From contig NZ_JAHKRM010000007.1 of assembly GCF_019396345.1 (NCBI RefSeq), positions 331,535 to 395,534 on the forward strand: 64,000 nt of DNA. The letters run 5' to 3'. The stretch comes from Nonomuraea guangzhouensis. Its GTDB lineage: Bacteria; Actinomycetota; Actinomycetes; Streptosporangiales; Streptosporangiaceae. Under the pieces are notes generated by a model, which saw only the letters and a program-made list of their open reading frames with translations, did not search any database and was not told the DNA's origin. The translations under genes were made by a program, and so were the position numbers. Numbering within the stretch: the first letter of the stretch is position 1; every line of letters starts with the position of its first letter. Below, one piece after another: positions 25,925-34,678 of this stretch.

Positions 25925-26773
25925 TCATCTGAAGACGTCGTCCAGCGTCGTCGCGGTGGCGGCTCGGACGATCCACTCTTCCATTTGGTCGGGGTCTTTG
26001 CATTCGGTGATGCGGTCGTGGGCGTCCTGGGGGACGTTGATGCCGCGCGCTTTGAGGATCCTGAACAGAACGACGGCTTCGCCTTCGGCCATGCCTTTGC
26101 TGACGAGCCCTCGGAGGAAGGGGCTCTCTAGGGGCCAAGGGGCAAGCGACATGATCTCCTCCATAATGCGCCGGGTGGCGAGCGAAGCCAGTCTGTATGC
26201 GTATTCATAGTACTGCAGAGAGTCACCATCGGGGAGCTTGTCCAGGGCCGTCATGTAGGCCTCTGTCACGGTTCGCTGCTGGCCGTGCATCATCACGGAC
26301 ATGGCGGCGAGCTCGAGACAGTCTGCGGCTTGGACATGATCGGTGATAGCGGGGACTTGGTCCGGCCCGAAGGCTTGGGGCTGGAGGACGAAGCCGGGCA
26401 GGCTGGTGACGATCGGCTCCGCTGCCCACGCCGCGACGCGGGCGTCGGGACAGAGGGCCAGCACCACCACCGGACACTTCAGCTGCAGCCAAAGCGCCGC
26501 CGCATAGCGTGCCCAGGCCGTGCGTTTGTGGTCCTTGTCGTCCTGCTGGATCTCGACGATTACCCCGAAGATTGGATCCTGGCGCGGCCCCACGGTGATC
26601 ACCGTGTCGGCCGCGAAGTCCAGGGAGAGGCGGTCGTTGAAGTCGTTTCCGGCGACCTCTATGAGAATGTCCGTGGGCAGGTCGACGTCGAAGGTATCCC
26701 GGAGGATCTCGACGGCGAGTGCCGGACGGTTGCGGAAGAGCGCATTGAGTGTGTCATGCGCAAGGGATGGCAT
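25925..26773 (-). CDS. Rpn family (recombination-promoting nuclease / putative transposase-like) protein
   Basis: A 282-residue protein of the PD-(D/E)XK Rpn group found in many copies in actinomycetes. It begins LAHDTLNALFRNRPALAVEIL and has the family's core block with IVEIQQDDKDHKRTAWARYAA, containing the ExQ element of the nuclease fold. The CPVVVLALCPD strand follows. The C-terminal tail (residues about 225-282) is the part duplicated downstream. Known relatives are DNA endonucleases that stimulate RecA-independent recombination; activity here is inferred. The ATG start at 26773 gives the usual N-terminus. Confidence 0.85.
   Translation of the reverse strand: MPSLAHDTLNALFRNRPALAVEILRDTFDVDLPTDILIEVAGNDFNDRLSLDFAADTVITVGPRQDPIFGVIVEIQQDDKDHKRTAWARYAAALWLQLKCPVVVLALCPDARVAAWAAEPIVTSLPGFVLQPQAFGPDQVPAITDHVQAADCLELAAMSVMMHGQQRTVTEAYMTALDKLPDGDSLQYYEYAYRLASLATRRIMEEIMSLAPWPLESPFLRGLVSKGMAEGEAVVLFRILKARGINVPQDAHDRITECKDPDQMEEWIVRAATATTLDDVFR
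25931..26126. repeat. Direct repeat copy B (within the intact Rpn-family gene)
   Basis: Partner of 25625-25820, in the same orientation and 306 bp apart. It encodes the C-terminal tail of the intact gene. Confidence 0.9.
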
Positions 26774-26819
26774 GTCACGGAACGATATCAGTCATGTACT
26801 GTGCGTGATCAATTTTTGG

Positions 26820-27431
26820 TCAACTCGCGGAAAAGACCGCCTCGCCGCGCTTGCCGTACCAGGCGCTCCAGACCGCGATGAGCGCGAGGGTGCCGAGCAA
26901 TAGGACCGTCGACAGGCCGGCCATCACGTCCACTGGCAGCAGATAAATGAGCGGGATCCGGACCACCGACTCGGCGAGGAAGGCCGCCGCCCAGGTCAGG
27001 GTCATGACGTAATACACGCGGCGGAACGCGGGCTCGGCGAGATAGAGGGCGTCCCAGCGGGCGGCGGTGGCGGCGTCTTCGGCGCCGAAGCGTTTGGCCA
27101 GGGGGAAGGCGGCGGGGCGGCCCGTCACGCAGGTGGTGGCGAGGACGGCGGCGATGACCGCCGTGGTGATCGACTTGACCGCCAGCATGAGGCGTTCGTC
27201 CCCGGTGACGAAGGACAGGACCAGGCCGAGGCCGAAGATCAGGCACATGAACGCCGCGTACCCGTCCAGGCGGCGTTCCCTGACGCCGACATAGGCGGTG
27301 CGCAGGAGGCCCACGGCTGTGGCCGAGAGCAAGGCGGCGTACTCGCTTACGTGGAGCGCGCGCAGCAGGTAGTAGGCGGCGACGCAGGGGAGTACGTCCC
27401 AGAGCGCCACCTTGAGTACGGAGCGGTTCAT
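26820..27431 (-). CDS. VC0807-like integral membrane protein
   Basis: A 203-residue protein with about five or six membrane segments and the pattern of the VC0807 family: DVLPCVAAYYLLRALHVSE at the N-terminus, then RRLDGYAAFM, a SFVTGDERLMLAVKS stretch and FPLAKRFG. The function of this family is unknown; a small-molecule export or homeostasis role is often supposed. It is divergent from a TetR regulator, and two operator-like palindromes lie in the shared 122-131 base promoter region, so it is probably the regulator's target. Confidence 0.8.
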   Translation of the reverse strand: MNRSVLKVALWDVLPCVAAYYLLRALHVSEYAALLSATAVGLLRTAYVGVRERRLDGYAAFMCLIFGLGLVLSFVTGDERLMLAVKSITTAVIAAVLATTCVTGRPAAFPLAKRFGAEDAATAARWDALYLAEPAFRRVYYVMTLTWAAAFLAESVVRIPLIYLLPVDVMAGLSTVLLLGTLALIAVWSAWYGKRGEAVFSAS

Positions 27432-27484
27432 GTGAGGGTCCTTTCCAGCCAGTCGGAGACGCGGGCCAGGGCCGGTTCAGGCTC

Positions 27485-27512
27485 CTTAACGCGAAAAATC
27501 TCGCCTCAAGGT
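27485..27512. promoter_or_regulatory. Probable second TetR operator (degenerate)
   Basis: TTAACGCGA on the left and TCTCGCCTCAAG on the right resemble the two halves of the perfect site at 27529-27552. It is closer to the divergent membrane-protein gene. Confidence 0.5.
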
Positions 27513-27528
27513 AACCACGGCTAGGGCT

Positions 27529-27552
27529 CTAACGCAAGAGAACTCGCGTTAG
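27529..27552. promoter_or_regulatory. TetR operator palindrome
   Basis: CTAACGC-N10-GCGTTAG, a 24-bp palindrome with perfect seven-base arms, ends immediately before the regulator gene. Size and position fit a TetR-family autoregulatory operator. Confidence 0.8.
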
Positions 27553-27562
27553 GGTGAGTGGC

Positions 27563-28120
27563 ATGGAACCTGTACGCAGGCCGGGCGGCCGCAGCGCGAG
27601 AGTCCGTACGGCGGTGCATGAAGCCGTCCTCGACCTGCTGGGCATGGAGGACTGGGACAGCCTGAGCATCGCCCAGGTGGCCGAACGTTCCGGCGTGCAC
27701 CAGGCGACCCTCTACCGGCGCTGGGGCACACTCGGCGCGCTCATCGACGACGTGGTGACCGAGCGGCTTTCGCAGGGTTCACCGGTGCCCGACACGGGCA
27801 CGCTCCGCGGCGACCTGGAGGCCTACGCCGTCCAGGTCGCGGCGGACGTGGCGGGGCCGCTGGGGCCTCTATACGTCAGGGCCGCCCAGGTCGGCACCCG
27901 TGTCCACGACGACGACCAGCTGTACATGATGGACCGGGCCGTGCAGCTCCAGGGCATGCTGGAGCGGGCCGCGGCGCGCGGCGAGAGCCCGCCGACCCTG
28001 CTGGAGTTGATGGAAGTGGTGATCGCGCCGCTCTACTATCATGCGATCTTCTTCAACCGGCCGGTCGGCGCCGACCACGCCAGGACGCTGGTCGACCGGT
28101 TGCTCAGCCTGCCCCAGTGA
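27563..28120 (+). CDS. TetR-family transcriptional regulator
   Basis: A 185-residue regulator. The N-terminal helix-turn-helix includes LSIAQVAERSGVHQATLYRRW, and the ligand-binding domain resembles the TetR_C_33 type. The start is taken at the ATG of MEPVRRPGGR; a GTG nine bases earlier (27554) is possible but nearly touches the operator palindrome. It is divergent from the VC0807-like membrane gene. Twin palindromes between them suggest repression of both genes, relieved by an unknown small molecule. Confidence 0.92.
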   Translation: MEPVRRPGGRSARVRTAVHEAVLDLLGMEDWDSLSIAQVAERSGVHQATLYRRWGTLGALIDDVVTERLSQGSPVPDTGTLRGDLEAYAVQVAADVAGPLGPLYVRAAQVGTRVHDDDQLYMMDRAVQLQGMLERAAARGESPPTLLELMEVVIAPLYYHAIFFNRPVGADHARTLVDRLLSLPQ

Positions 28121-28139
28121 AAGCAGGCCCCGGTGAGGG

Positions 28140-29375
28140 TCAGCGGTCGACGATCTCGTTCTTGCCGATGACCACGATCCCGCCCCTGGTCAGCGCGAAG
28201 CGGGTGCGGTCATAGTCCAGGTCGAAGCCGATCCGCGCGCCGTCGGGGATCACCACGTTCTTGTCGATGATCGCCTTGCGCACGATCGCGCCCCTGCCGA
28301 CCTTGACGTTCTCCATCAGTACGGAGTCCTCGACCAGCGAGTGCGAGTGCAGCACGACCCTGGGCGACAGGATCGACCGGTTCGCCGTGCCACCGGACAC
28401 GATCACGCCGGGTGACACGAGCGAGTCGAGCGCCCGGCCCACCCGGTCGCCGTCGTTGTGCACGAACTTGGCGGGCGGCAGCGGGTCGTGCCCGGTGTGG
28501 ATCGGCCACTTGTCGTTGTAGAGGTTGAAGATCGGGTGCGCCGAGATGAGGTCCATGTGCGCCTCGTAGTAGGCGTCGAGCGTGCCCACGTCGCGCCAGT
28601 AGCCCCGGTCGCGCTCGCTCGAACCTGGCACCACGTTGTTCGCGAAGTCGTACACGTCCGCCCCGCCGGACTTAACGAGCATCGGGATGATATTTCCGCC
28701 CAGGTCGTGCTTGCTGGTGGGGTCGAGGGCGTCCTCCCGCAGCGCGTCGATCATCGACTGCGTCTTGAACACGTAGTTGCCCATCGAGGCGAACACCTCG
28801 TCGGGGGAGTCGGCGAGCCCCACCGCGTCCTTGGGCTTCTCCCGGAAGGCGACGATCCGCCGCCCCTGAGGGTCGGTCTCGATGACGCCGAACTGGTCGG
28901 CCATCGACAGCGGCTGCCGGATCGCCGCCACCGTCACGTCCGCGCCGGAGTCCTCGTGCTGCTCCACCATCTGCCGCGGGTCCATACGGTAGATGTGGTC
29001 GGCCCCGAACACGATGACGTGCTCGGGCATCTCGTCGTAGATCAGGTTCAGGTTCTGGAACAGCGCGTCGGCCGAGCCGGAGAACCATCGCGGGCCCAGC
29101 CGCTGCTGCGCGGGGACCGGCGTCACGTAGTTGCCGAGCATCGCCGTCAGCCGCCAGGTACGCGAGATGTGACGGTCGAGACTGTGATTCTTGTACTGGG
29201 TCAGCACGACGATCTGCAGGTATCCGCCGTTGGCCAGGTTCGACAGCACGAAATCGATGAGCCGATACATGCCACCGAACGGCACCGCCGGTTTGGCTCG
29301 ATCCGCCGTGAGCGGCATGAGCCTCTTTCCCTCTCCACCTGCCAGTACGACCGCAAGAACCCTCCGGGACCTCAT
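28140..29375 (-). CDS. glgC: Glucose-1-phosphate adenylyltransferase (ADP-glucose pyrophosphorylase)
   Basis: A 411-residue cytosolic enzyme that makes ADP-glucose from glucose-1-phosphate and ATP, the activated donor for alpha-glucan synthesis. It shows the nucleotidyltransferase motif GGEGKRLMPLTADRAKPAVPFGG split across the N-terminus, FVLSNL, VTPVPAQQRLGPRW and FGADHIYRMDPRQM, plus a C-terminal left-handed beta-helix region. The start is the ATG at 29375 (MRSRRVLAVV), as in actinomycete homologues; upstream in-frame codons reach into the divergent glgA gene. The glgC-glgA divergence over 96 bases implies coordinated control. Confidence 0.96.
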   Translation of the reverse strand: MRSRRVLAVVLAGGEGKRLMPLTADRAKPAVPFGGMYRLIDFVLSNLANGGYLQIVVLTQYKNHSLDRHISRTWRLTAMLGNYVTPVPAQQRLGPRWFSGSADALFQNLNLIYDEMPEHVIVFGADHIYRMDPRQMVEQHEDSGADVTVAAIRQPLSMADQFGVIETDPQGRRIVAFREKPKDAVGLADSPDEVFASMGNYVFKTQSMIDALREDALDPTSKHDLGGNIIPMLVKSGGADVYDFANNVVPGSSERDRGYWRDVGTLDAYYEAHMDLISAHPIFNLYNDKWPIHTGHDPLPPAKFVHNDGDRVGRALDSLVSPGVIVSGGTANRSILSPRVVLHSHSLVEDSVLMENVKVGRGAIVRKAIIDKNVVIPDGARIGFDLDYDRTRFALTRGGIVVIGKNEIVDR

Positions 29376-29471
29376 ATCCGTGACGCTACCCTCAAAATGC
29401 CGATCTATCGACGAATCGCCCATCGAACACCGCACGTGCCTGAAACCTCCCGAGGATCGTAAGGTCGTGTC

Positions 29472-30650
29472 ATGCGCGTTGATCTGCTGACCCGGGAGTA
29501 TCCGCCAGAGGTGTACGGCGGTGCCGGGGTGCACATGGAATACCTGGCCAGAGAGCTGCGGCGGCTGGCCGACGTCCGGGTGCGGTGCTTCGGGGCCTCA
29601 CGGGACGAGCCGGGCGTCTCCGCCTACCGCGTGCCCGCCGGGCTTCAGGAGGCCAACGCGGCCCTGCAGGTGCTCGGGGTGGACCTGGAGATGGCCGCCG
29701 CGTGCGAAGGCGCCGGGGTGGTGCACTCCCATACCTGGTACGCCAACTTTGCCGGACATGTCGCGAAGATGCTGCACGGCGTCCCGCATGTCATCACCAC
29801 GCACAGCCTCGAACCGCTCCGGCCGTGGAAGGCCGAGCAACTGGGCGGCGGCTACACCATCTCCTCCTGGGCCGAACGGACCGCCCTGGCCGGTGCCGAC
29901 GCGGTCATCGCGGTCTCGGAGGGGATGCGGCGCGACGTGCTCGCCGCCTATCCCGAGATCCCGCAGGAGCGGGTGAGCGTCATCCACAACGGCATCGACA
30001 CCGCCGAATACGCCCCGGACCGGGGCGACGACGTCCTCAAGAAGCACGGCGTGGATCCGTCCAGGCCGTACGTCATCTTCGTCGGGCGCATCACCCGGCA
30101 GAAGGGGCTGGTCCACCTCCTGCACGCGGCGCGCTCCTTCGACGCCGGCGCGCAGATCGTGCTCTGCGCGGGCGCGCCCGACACGCCGGAGATCGAGGCC
30201 GAGGTGACGGGCCTGGTGCGCGAGCTCAGCCGGGAGCGCGACGGGGTGATCTGGATCTCCGAGATGCTGCCCAAGCCCGAGGTGATCCAGTTGCTCACGC
30301 ACGCGTCGGTGTTCGTGTGCCCGTCGGTGTACGAGCCGATGGGGATCGTGAACCTGGAGGCGATGGCCTGCGAGACGGCCGTGGTGGCGACGGCGACCGG
30401 CGGCATTCCCGAGGTGGTGGCCGGCGGGGAGACGGGGCTGCTGGTGCCGATCGACCAGGGGGCCGACGGGACGCCGCACGATCCCGAGCGGTTCGCCGCC
30501 GACTTCGCCGAGCGGGTCAACGAACTGCTGGAGAATCCGGCGCGGGCCGCGAGGATGGGGGGGGCCGGGCGGGCCAGGGCCGTCGAGCACTTCTCCTGGG
30601 AACGCATCGCGCACCGGACCATGGACCTCTACACCTCGCTGCGCACCTGA
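29472..30650 (+). CDS. glgA: GT4-type glycogen synthase (alpha-maltose-1-phosphate synthase type)
   Basis: A 392-residue GT-B glycosyltransferase with the GGAGVHMEYLA glycine-rich N-terminal loop, the HSHTWYANFAG block, FVGRITRQKG and the family E-x7-E element in YEPMGIVNLEAMACE. This is the short actinobacterial GT4 enzyme. Its mycobacterial homologue (GlgA/GlgM) chiefly joins ADP-glucose to glucose-1-phosphate to give maltose-1-phosphate for GlgE, and that is the likely reaction here, although no glgE is in view. Divergent from glgC. The 3' end lies 10 bases from the convergent lipoprotein gene. Confidence 0.95.
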   Translation: MRVDLLTREYPPEVYGGAGVHMEYLARELRRLADVRVRCFGASRDEPGVSAYRVPAGLQEANAALQVLGVDLEMAAACEGAGVVHSHTWYANFAGHVAKMLHGVPHVITTHSLEPLRPWKAEQLGGGYTISSWAERTALAGADAVIAVSEGMRRDVLAAYPEIPQERVSVIHNGIDTAEYAPDRGDDVLKKHGVDPSRPYVIFVGRITRQKGLVHLLHAARSFDAGAQIVLCAGAPDTPEIEAEVTGLVRELSRERDGVIWISEMLPKPEVIQLLTHASVFVCPSVYEPMGIVNLEAMACETAVVATATGGIPEVVAGGETGLLVPIDQGADGTPHDPERFAADFAERVNELLENPARAARMGGAGRARAVEHFSWERIAHRTMDLYTSLRT

Positions 30651-30660
30651 GAGGGCGGGG

Positions 30661-31968
30661 TCAGCGGGTCCGCCAGAGCATGGCGCGGGCCAGGCCCTTG
30701 TCGGGGTGGGAGGAGCCGGCCGCGTAGACCTGGGTGGTGCCGGGGCGCTGGGCGAGGGCCTCGATCGTGCCGTCGAGGGTCTGCGACGTCCAGCGTCCGC
30801 CGGCGAGGTGCAGGACCCGCGACCCGGTCGAGTCGAGCACCCACATGCCGTCCTTGCCGTCCGGCTCGGCCTGGGTGAACGTGGAACCGAGCGCGCCCCA
30901 CCGGCACCGCCACGTGCCGCCGTCCCAGTGCAGGGCGACCGGGCGGGAGCGCTCCAACGGCTCGTCGTTCTCGGAGAACTCACCGGGCACCAGCCACGAC
31001 ACCCCGCCGACCACCCACACGTCGGCCGGCCCGAGCACCACCACGTCGCTGAGCCGGATCCGCGGGGACTCCGACCTGGGCGGCAGGCCGAGCGCGGGCA
31101 CGCCGACCCGCTGCCAGGCCGCGCCGTTCCAGCGGGCGGCCGGTCCCTGGTCGATCAGCGGCCCGCTGACCGTCCACACGTCGCCGCCGCGTTTGTCACC
31201 GCCGCTGTTGCCCGAGCCGCCACCGCTCCCGCTGCCGCCGCCCACCGCGCCCGCGGGGGCCGGGAGGTCGTACTGCTGCCAGGTGGAGCCGTTCCACCAC
31301 AGCGCCGAGCGGCCACTGACCGCCCAGGCACCGCGCGCCGCCGTGCCGCCCGCGCCGAAGGTGTCGCCGAGCCGCCCGGTGAGCCGCAGGGCCTCCCACC
31401 TGTCGTGCTGGAACGCGCCGACGAGCCCGGACCTGCCGTCCGCCAGGCCGAACACCCAGGCGTTGGCCGCGGACGTCGCGCCGAGCGCGGTGACCTGGAC
31501 GCCCGGCAGCGAGTACGACGTCCACCGCCTGCCGTCCCACCGCCGCAGGCCCGCGAAGGTCGTCTCCACGGACTCGGCCACCAGGCGCTGGGTGAGGTGG
31601 GTGGCCCAGACAGCGCCGTCCCGGCCGACCGCGAGATCATGGAGCGTGCCATAACCCCCGCCGCCGGATGCGTCGCCGGCCACGGCGCGCCAGCCGGGTT
31701 CGGTCCGCACCGCGCGGATGTCGTCGGTGCCGGCCGGTGGCTGGACGCAGGCGGCGGGCTTGGCGGGGAGCGCGGGCAGGTCACTGCCGATCATCGGCAC
31801 CGGCGTCGTGCCGGGGGCCGAGCCCGGACTTGGGGAGGCCGTGCCGGGACGCGAGGTGGTGGCGGCGCCCGTGCCGAGGGGCGAGGCGGGAGCCGGAGGA
31901 GCGGCGGTGCAGGCGGCGACCGCCAGCACGGCCAGGCCCGCCGTACAGACACGTGCGACTCGGCTCAC
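30661..31968 (-). CDS. Secreted lipoprotein with beta-propeller-like repeats
   Basis: A 435-residue protein with a signal peptide and lipobox ending VAAC (Cys20), so it should be anchored to the outer face of the membrane. After a Ser/Thr/Pro-rich linker come repeated Trp-containing blades (RRWDGRRWTSY, LWWNGSTWQQY, ARWNGAAWQRV, LHWDGGTWRC) of kelch or propeller type. A Gly/Ser-rich loop of about 20 residues interrupts the middle. No catalytic motif is visible; a binding or scaffold role is likely. Confidence 0.8.
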   Translation of the reverse strand: MSRVARVCTAGLAVLAVAACTAAPPAPASPLGTGAATTSRPGTASPSPGSAPGTTPVPMIGSDLPALPAKPAACVQPPAGTDDIRAVRTEPGWRAVAGDASGGGGYGTLHDLAVGRDGAVWATHLTQRLVAESVETTFAGLRRWDGRRWTSYSLPGVQVTALGATSAANAWVFGLADGRSGLVGAFQHDRWEALRLTGRLGDTFGAGGTAARGAWAVSGRSALWWNGSTWQQYDLPAPAGAVGGGSGSGGGSGNSGGDKRGGDVWTVSGPLIDQGPAARWNGAAWQRVGVPALGLPPRSESPRIRLSDVVVLGPADVWVVGGVSWLVPGEFSENDEPLERSRPVALHWDGGTWRCRWGALGSTFTQAEPDGKDGMWVLDSTGSRVLHLAGGRWTSQTLDGTIEALAQRPGTTQVYAAGSSHPDKGLARAMLWRTR

Positions 31969-32047
31969 CCAGCCCGCCCCCTTCGCGTGACCCCGTGATC
32001 TCCGCAGGATAGGTCAGTCCGCGCCGCCGCGCCCCTAACGGCGACGG

Positions 32048-32416
32048 TCAGGTTCGCGATATGTGATGCAAGATCACGTTGTGTACGTGATGCGCCTTGT
32101 TGTCGCCGCGGAAGTCGACTTCGTACGTGTGCGTCCCGACGTGGATGGCGATCGCGCCCGAGGAGAAGAACCCGCCGGCGAACGACTTGTTGCTCACCAC
32201 GCTCACCGCCGAGATCTTGCTGTAGGGGATGCTGGTGATCGCGACGCGCTTGCCCACGAACGACTTGTCCTGGACGATGACCCGCCGATCGGTCAGCCCC
32301 AGGAATCCCGTCCCCGCGCCGATGGCGTCGTACACCGCGATGATCCGCTCGCCCGGCAGCAGCCCGCTCTCGATCTGCCGGAGCTGTTCTTTTCTGTCAT
32401 AGGGGATGTCAGCCAT
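32048..32416 (-). CDS. Bacterial PH-domain protein
   Basis: A 122-residue protein starting at MADIPYDRKEQLRQIESGLLPGE. The motifs GERIIAVYDA, GFLGLTDRRVIVQD and the following beta strands (YSKISAVSVV) are typical of small bacterial PH-like domains. No membrane segment is present. The function of such proteins is unknown. It is divergent from the NRAMP-like gene with 101 bases between starts. A longer upstream frame exists but overlaps the divergent gene. Confidence 0.85.
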   Translation of the reverse strand: MADIPYDRKEQLRQIESGLLPGERIIAVYDAIGAGTGFLGLTDRRVIVQDKSFVGKRVAITSIPYSKISAVSVVSNKSFAGGFFSSGAIAIHVGTHTYEVDFRGDNKAHHVHNVILHHISRT

Positions 32417-32517
32417 GCCTTGGCAACGACCTGGGGATATGAAGCGTTCCGGATGCGTAGATTGGGTCTTGTAGCCGATGGGGTTCTGGATCACCCTGAA
32501 CGGCAGGAGGCCCTGAC

Positions 32518-33996
32518 ATGTCGCATCCACTCGGAGTAAGCCGCCCGGATCTCACTGTCACAGACCTGCCCACCCCGGAAGAGGTGTTCAAGGTCTCCAA
32601 GATCGGGACGAAGGAGCTCGTCAAGTACGCGATCGGGCCCAGTCTGATCGCTCTCGGCATCTCGATAGGCAGCGGCGAGTGGTTGCTCGGGCCGCTCAGC
32701 GTGGGGCAGTACGGCTTCGTCGGCGTCGGCTGGGTGATCACGGTCTCCGCCCTCCTTCAGACGTTCTACAACGTCGAGTGCGCTCGCTACGTCGTCGCCA
32801 CCGGCGAGGTCCCCGTGGTCGGCTGGGGCCGGGTACCGCCGGGCTGGAAGCTCTGGATCCCGCTATCCGTATTCATCGTGATTTTTGCCTTCATCGCGGG
32901 CGGATGGGCCGCCTCGGCGGGCCAGGGCGTCTACGCGCTCGTCCACGGCACTGTCGCGCCCACGGGCGCGGAGGAACCGAGGCTGTGGGCCATAGCGCTG
33001 CTGGTGCTCGTCTTCCTGATCACCGCGCTCGCCAAGCGGATCAGCCGCGCGCTGGAGCTGGCCAACTGGATGATGGTCAGCGCCATCCTCCTCGCCCTGC
33101 TCGCCGTCGACCTGCTCATCGTGCCGTGGAGCCAGTGGTGGGACGGCATCCGCGGCTTCCTCACCCCGGCCGCCCCGCCCGCGGGCATCACGGCGACCCA
33201 GCTCGGCGGCCTGGCCGGGTTCACCGCCCTGGCCTCCGGTCTGAACTGGTACGTGATGGGTCATTACCGGGACAAGGGCTACGGCATGGGCTATCGCGCC
33301 GGGTTCCTCTCGGGGATGCGCGGCGGGCGGAGCGAACTCCTGGCCAGCGGCATCACCTTCCCCGACGACGGCCTCAACCGCGGGCTGTGGCGCAGGTGGT
33401 ACCGGCTGCTGCTCACCGACATGTGGGGTGTGTTCTTCGTCGGCGCCATCCTCGGCATGCTGCTGCCGACGCTGCTCATGTCGCAGGCGGTCGCCATGTC
33501 GGGCCAGAAGCCCACGCGGGCGAACGTGCCGACGTTCGTGGCCGGGGTGCTCGGCGACGAGTACGGCCCGGCGCTGTTCTATGTGGCGCTGGTCGTGGGG
33601 GTGCTGATCCTGTTCTCCACCCAGTTGGGCATCTTCGAGGCCATGGTCAGGGTCGCCACGGACTCCGCGCACGCCACCAGCCCCCGGCTGCGCGCGCTGA
33701 TCGAGGGCGACCCGCGCCGCTTCTACTACCCGTTCATGCTCGTGCTGTTGGTGATCATCTCGATCATCATCCACCTCACGCTGCCGGTCGGGCTGGTGGA
33801 GTGGTCGGCCAACATGTCGAACCTGGGCGCGCTGATCTACCCGTTCCTGCTGATCTACCTGAACAGCAGACTGCCCCGGCCCGCCCGTCCCCGGCCGTGG
33901 CACTACGTGATCCTGGTGCTGAACTTCCTGTTCTTCGGCTTCTTCTTCGTCAACTTCATCGCCGACTTCATCGGGGAGCCGTTGGTGACGTTCTAG
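32518..33996 (+). CDS. NRAMP-superfamily-like membrane transporter
   Basis: A 492-residue protein with about eleven membrane segments, resembling the NRAMP metal-transporter fold at GPSLIALGISIGSGEW and QYGFVGVGWV near residues 40-75. In classical NRAMP proteins the first helix carries DPGN and the sixth MPH; here the equivalents read GSGEW and VMGH (NWYVMGHYRDKG), so metal coordination must differ. The substrate is unknown. A strong AGGAGG lies upstream of the ATG. It is a single-gene unit, divergent from the PH-domain gene. Confidence 0.8.
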   Translation: MSHPLGVSRPDLTVTDLPTPEEVFKVSKIGTKELVKYAIGPSLIALGISIGSGEWLLGPLSVGQYGFVGVGWVITVSALLQTFYNVECARYVVATGEVPVVGWGRVPPGWKLWIPLSVFIVIFAFIAGGWAASAGQGVYALVHGTVAPTGAEEPRLWAIALLVLVFLITALAKRISRALELANWMMVSAILLALLAVDLLIVPWSQWWDGIRGFLTPAAPPAGITATQLGGLAGFTALASGLNWYVMGHYRDKGYGMGYRAGFLSGMRGGRSELLASGITFPDDGLNRGLWRRWYRLLLTDMWGVFFVGAILGMLLPTLLMSQAVAMSGQKPTRANVPTFVAGVLGDEYGPALFYVALVVGVLILFSTQLGIFEAMVRVATDSAHATSPRLRALIEGDPRRFYYPFMLVLLVIISIIIHLTLPVGLVEWSANMSNLGALIYPFLLIYLNSRLPRPARPRPWHYVILVLNFLFFGFFFVNFIADFIGEPLVTF

Positions 33997-34014
33997 AAGA
34001 TCCAGCTTTTTTAC

Positions 34015-34032
34015 GGCCGGCATGGGCCGGCC
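34015..34032. other. GC hairpin between convergent genes
   Basis: GGCCGGC-ATGG-GCCGGCC is a perfect seven-bp stem in the 136-base gap between the transporter and the OsmC gene. A T-run precedes it on the plus strand, giving no U-tract after the stem in either direction. It may still end transcription on both strands, as U-less hairpins do in actinomycetes. Confidence 0.45.
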
Positions 34033-34132
34033 CCACCCGCCGACGCGCCTGAGCGGCCCTCCAGGGACACGCTCCTCCGGCTCGCCGCCGTTACGCGCGT
34101 CTCGTTGACCGTGGCTTCCGTGATGTGTGCCC

Positions 34133-34615
34133 TCAGGCGTCGAGGATCACCGGCTCGTGGTGGATGGGGAAGTTGGTGGAATTGGCGATGAAGCACAGCT
34201 TGTTGGCCTCGGCGTGCAGCTCCATGGCCTTGTCGTGCAGGGTCCGGGTGGTGATCATGACCGTGGGGTGCAGGGTGACCTCGGAGAAGCGGCCGCCGCC
34301 GCTGGAGTCCACGACCATGGTGCCCGTCGGCTCGTCGACGTAGGAGGTCACGATGATGCCGTTGAGCGAGCACAGGTGGAGATACCACAGCATGTGGCAC
34401 TGCGACAGTGACGCCACCAGCAGCTCCTCCGGGTTCCAGCGTGCGGGGTCGCCCCGGAAGGCGGGATCGGCCGACCCGGGCAGGGCGGGCTTGCCCTCGG
34501 CCGACACCTCGTGCTCGCGGCCGAAGGAGCGGTAGCCGGAGGTGCCCTCGCCCCGGTTGCCGGTCCAGGTGACGGTGACGGCGTAGTGGTGTTCGCGGCT
34601 CATGCGCTCCATCAT
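34133..34615 (-). CDS. OsmC family protein (organic hydroperoxide defence type)
   Basis: A 160-residue protein of the OsmC/Ohr superfamily. It has PEELLVASLSQCHMLWYLHLC, containing the first conserved Cys, and a second Cys in NKLCFIANSTNFPI. The family reduces peroxides through these two cysteines. N-terminal start at 34615; an ATG four codons later (34603) would serve equally. It ends in the gap with the GC hairpin. Confidence 0.9.
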   Translation of the reverse strand: MMERMSREHHYAVTVTWTGNRGEGTSGYRSFGREHEVSAEGKPALPGSADPAFRGDPARWNPEELLVASLSQCHMLWYLHLCSLNGIIVTSYVDEPTGTMVVDSSGGGRFSEVTLHPTVMITTRTLHDKAMELHAEANKLCFIANSTNFPIHHEPVILDA

Positions 34616-34678
34616 CGATCATGCCCCTTCCCGGCGCCCCACCCGCCCCGCCGTACGCGGACGGGGCGGTCACCGCGG

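Noticed and set aside
25625..26126. Insertion sequence or transposon ends to explain the duplicated Rpn tail
   Set aside because: No terminal inverted repeats, target-site duplication or transposase is visible; a simple local duplication is enough.
34015..34032. A canonical rho-independent terminator after the NRAMP-like gene
   Set aside because: The T-run precedes the stem on the plus strand, so no U-tract follows it; it is kept only as a hairpin.
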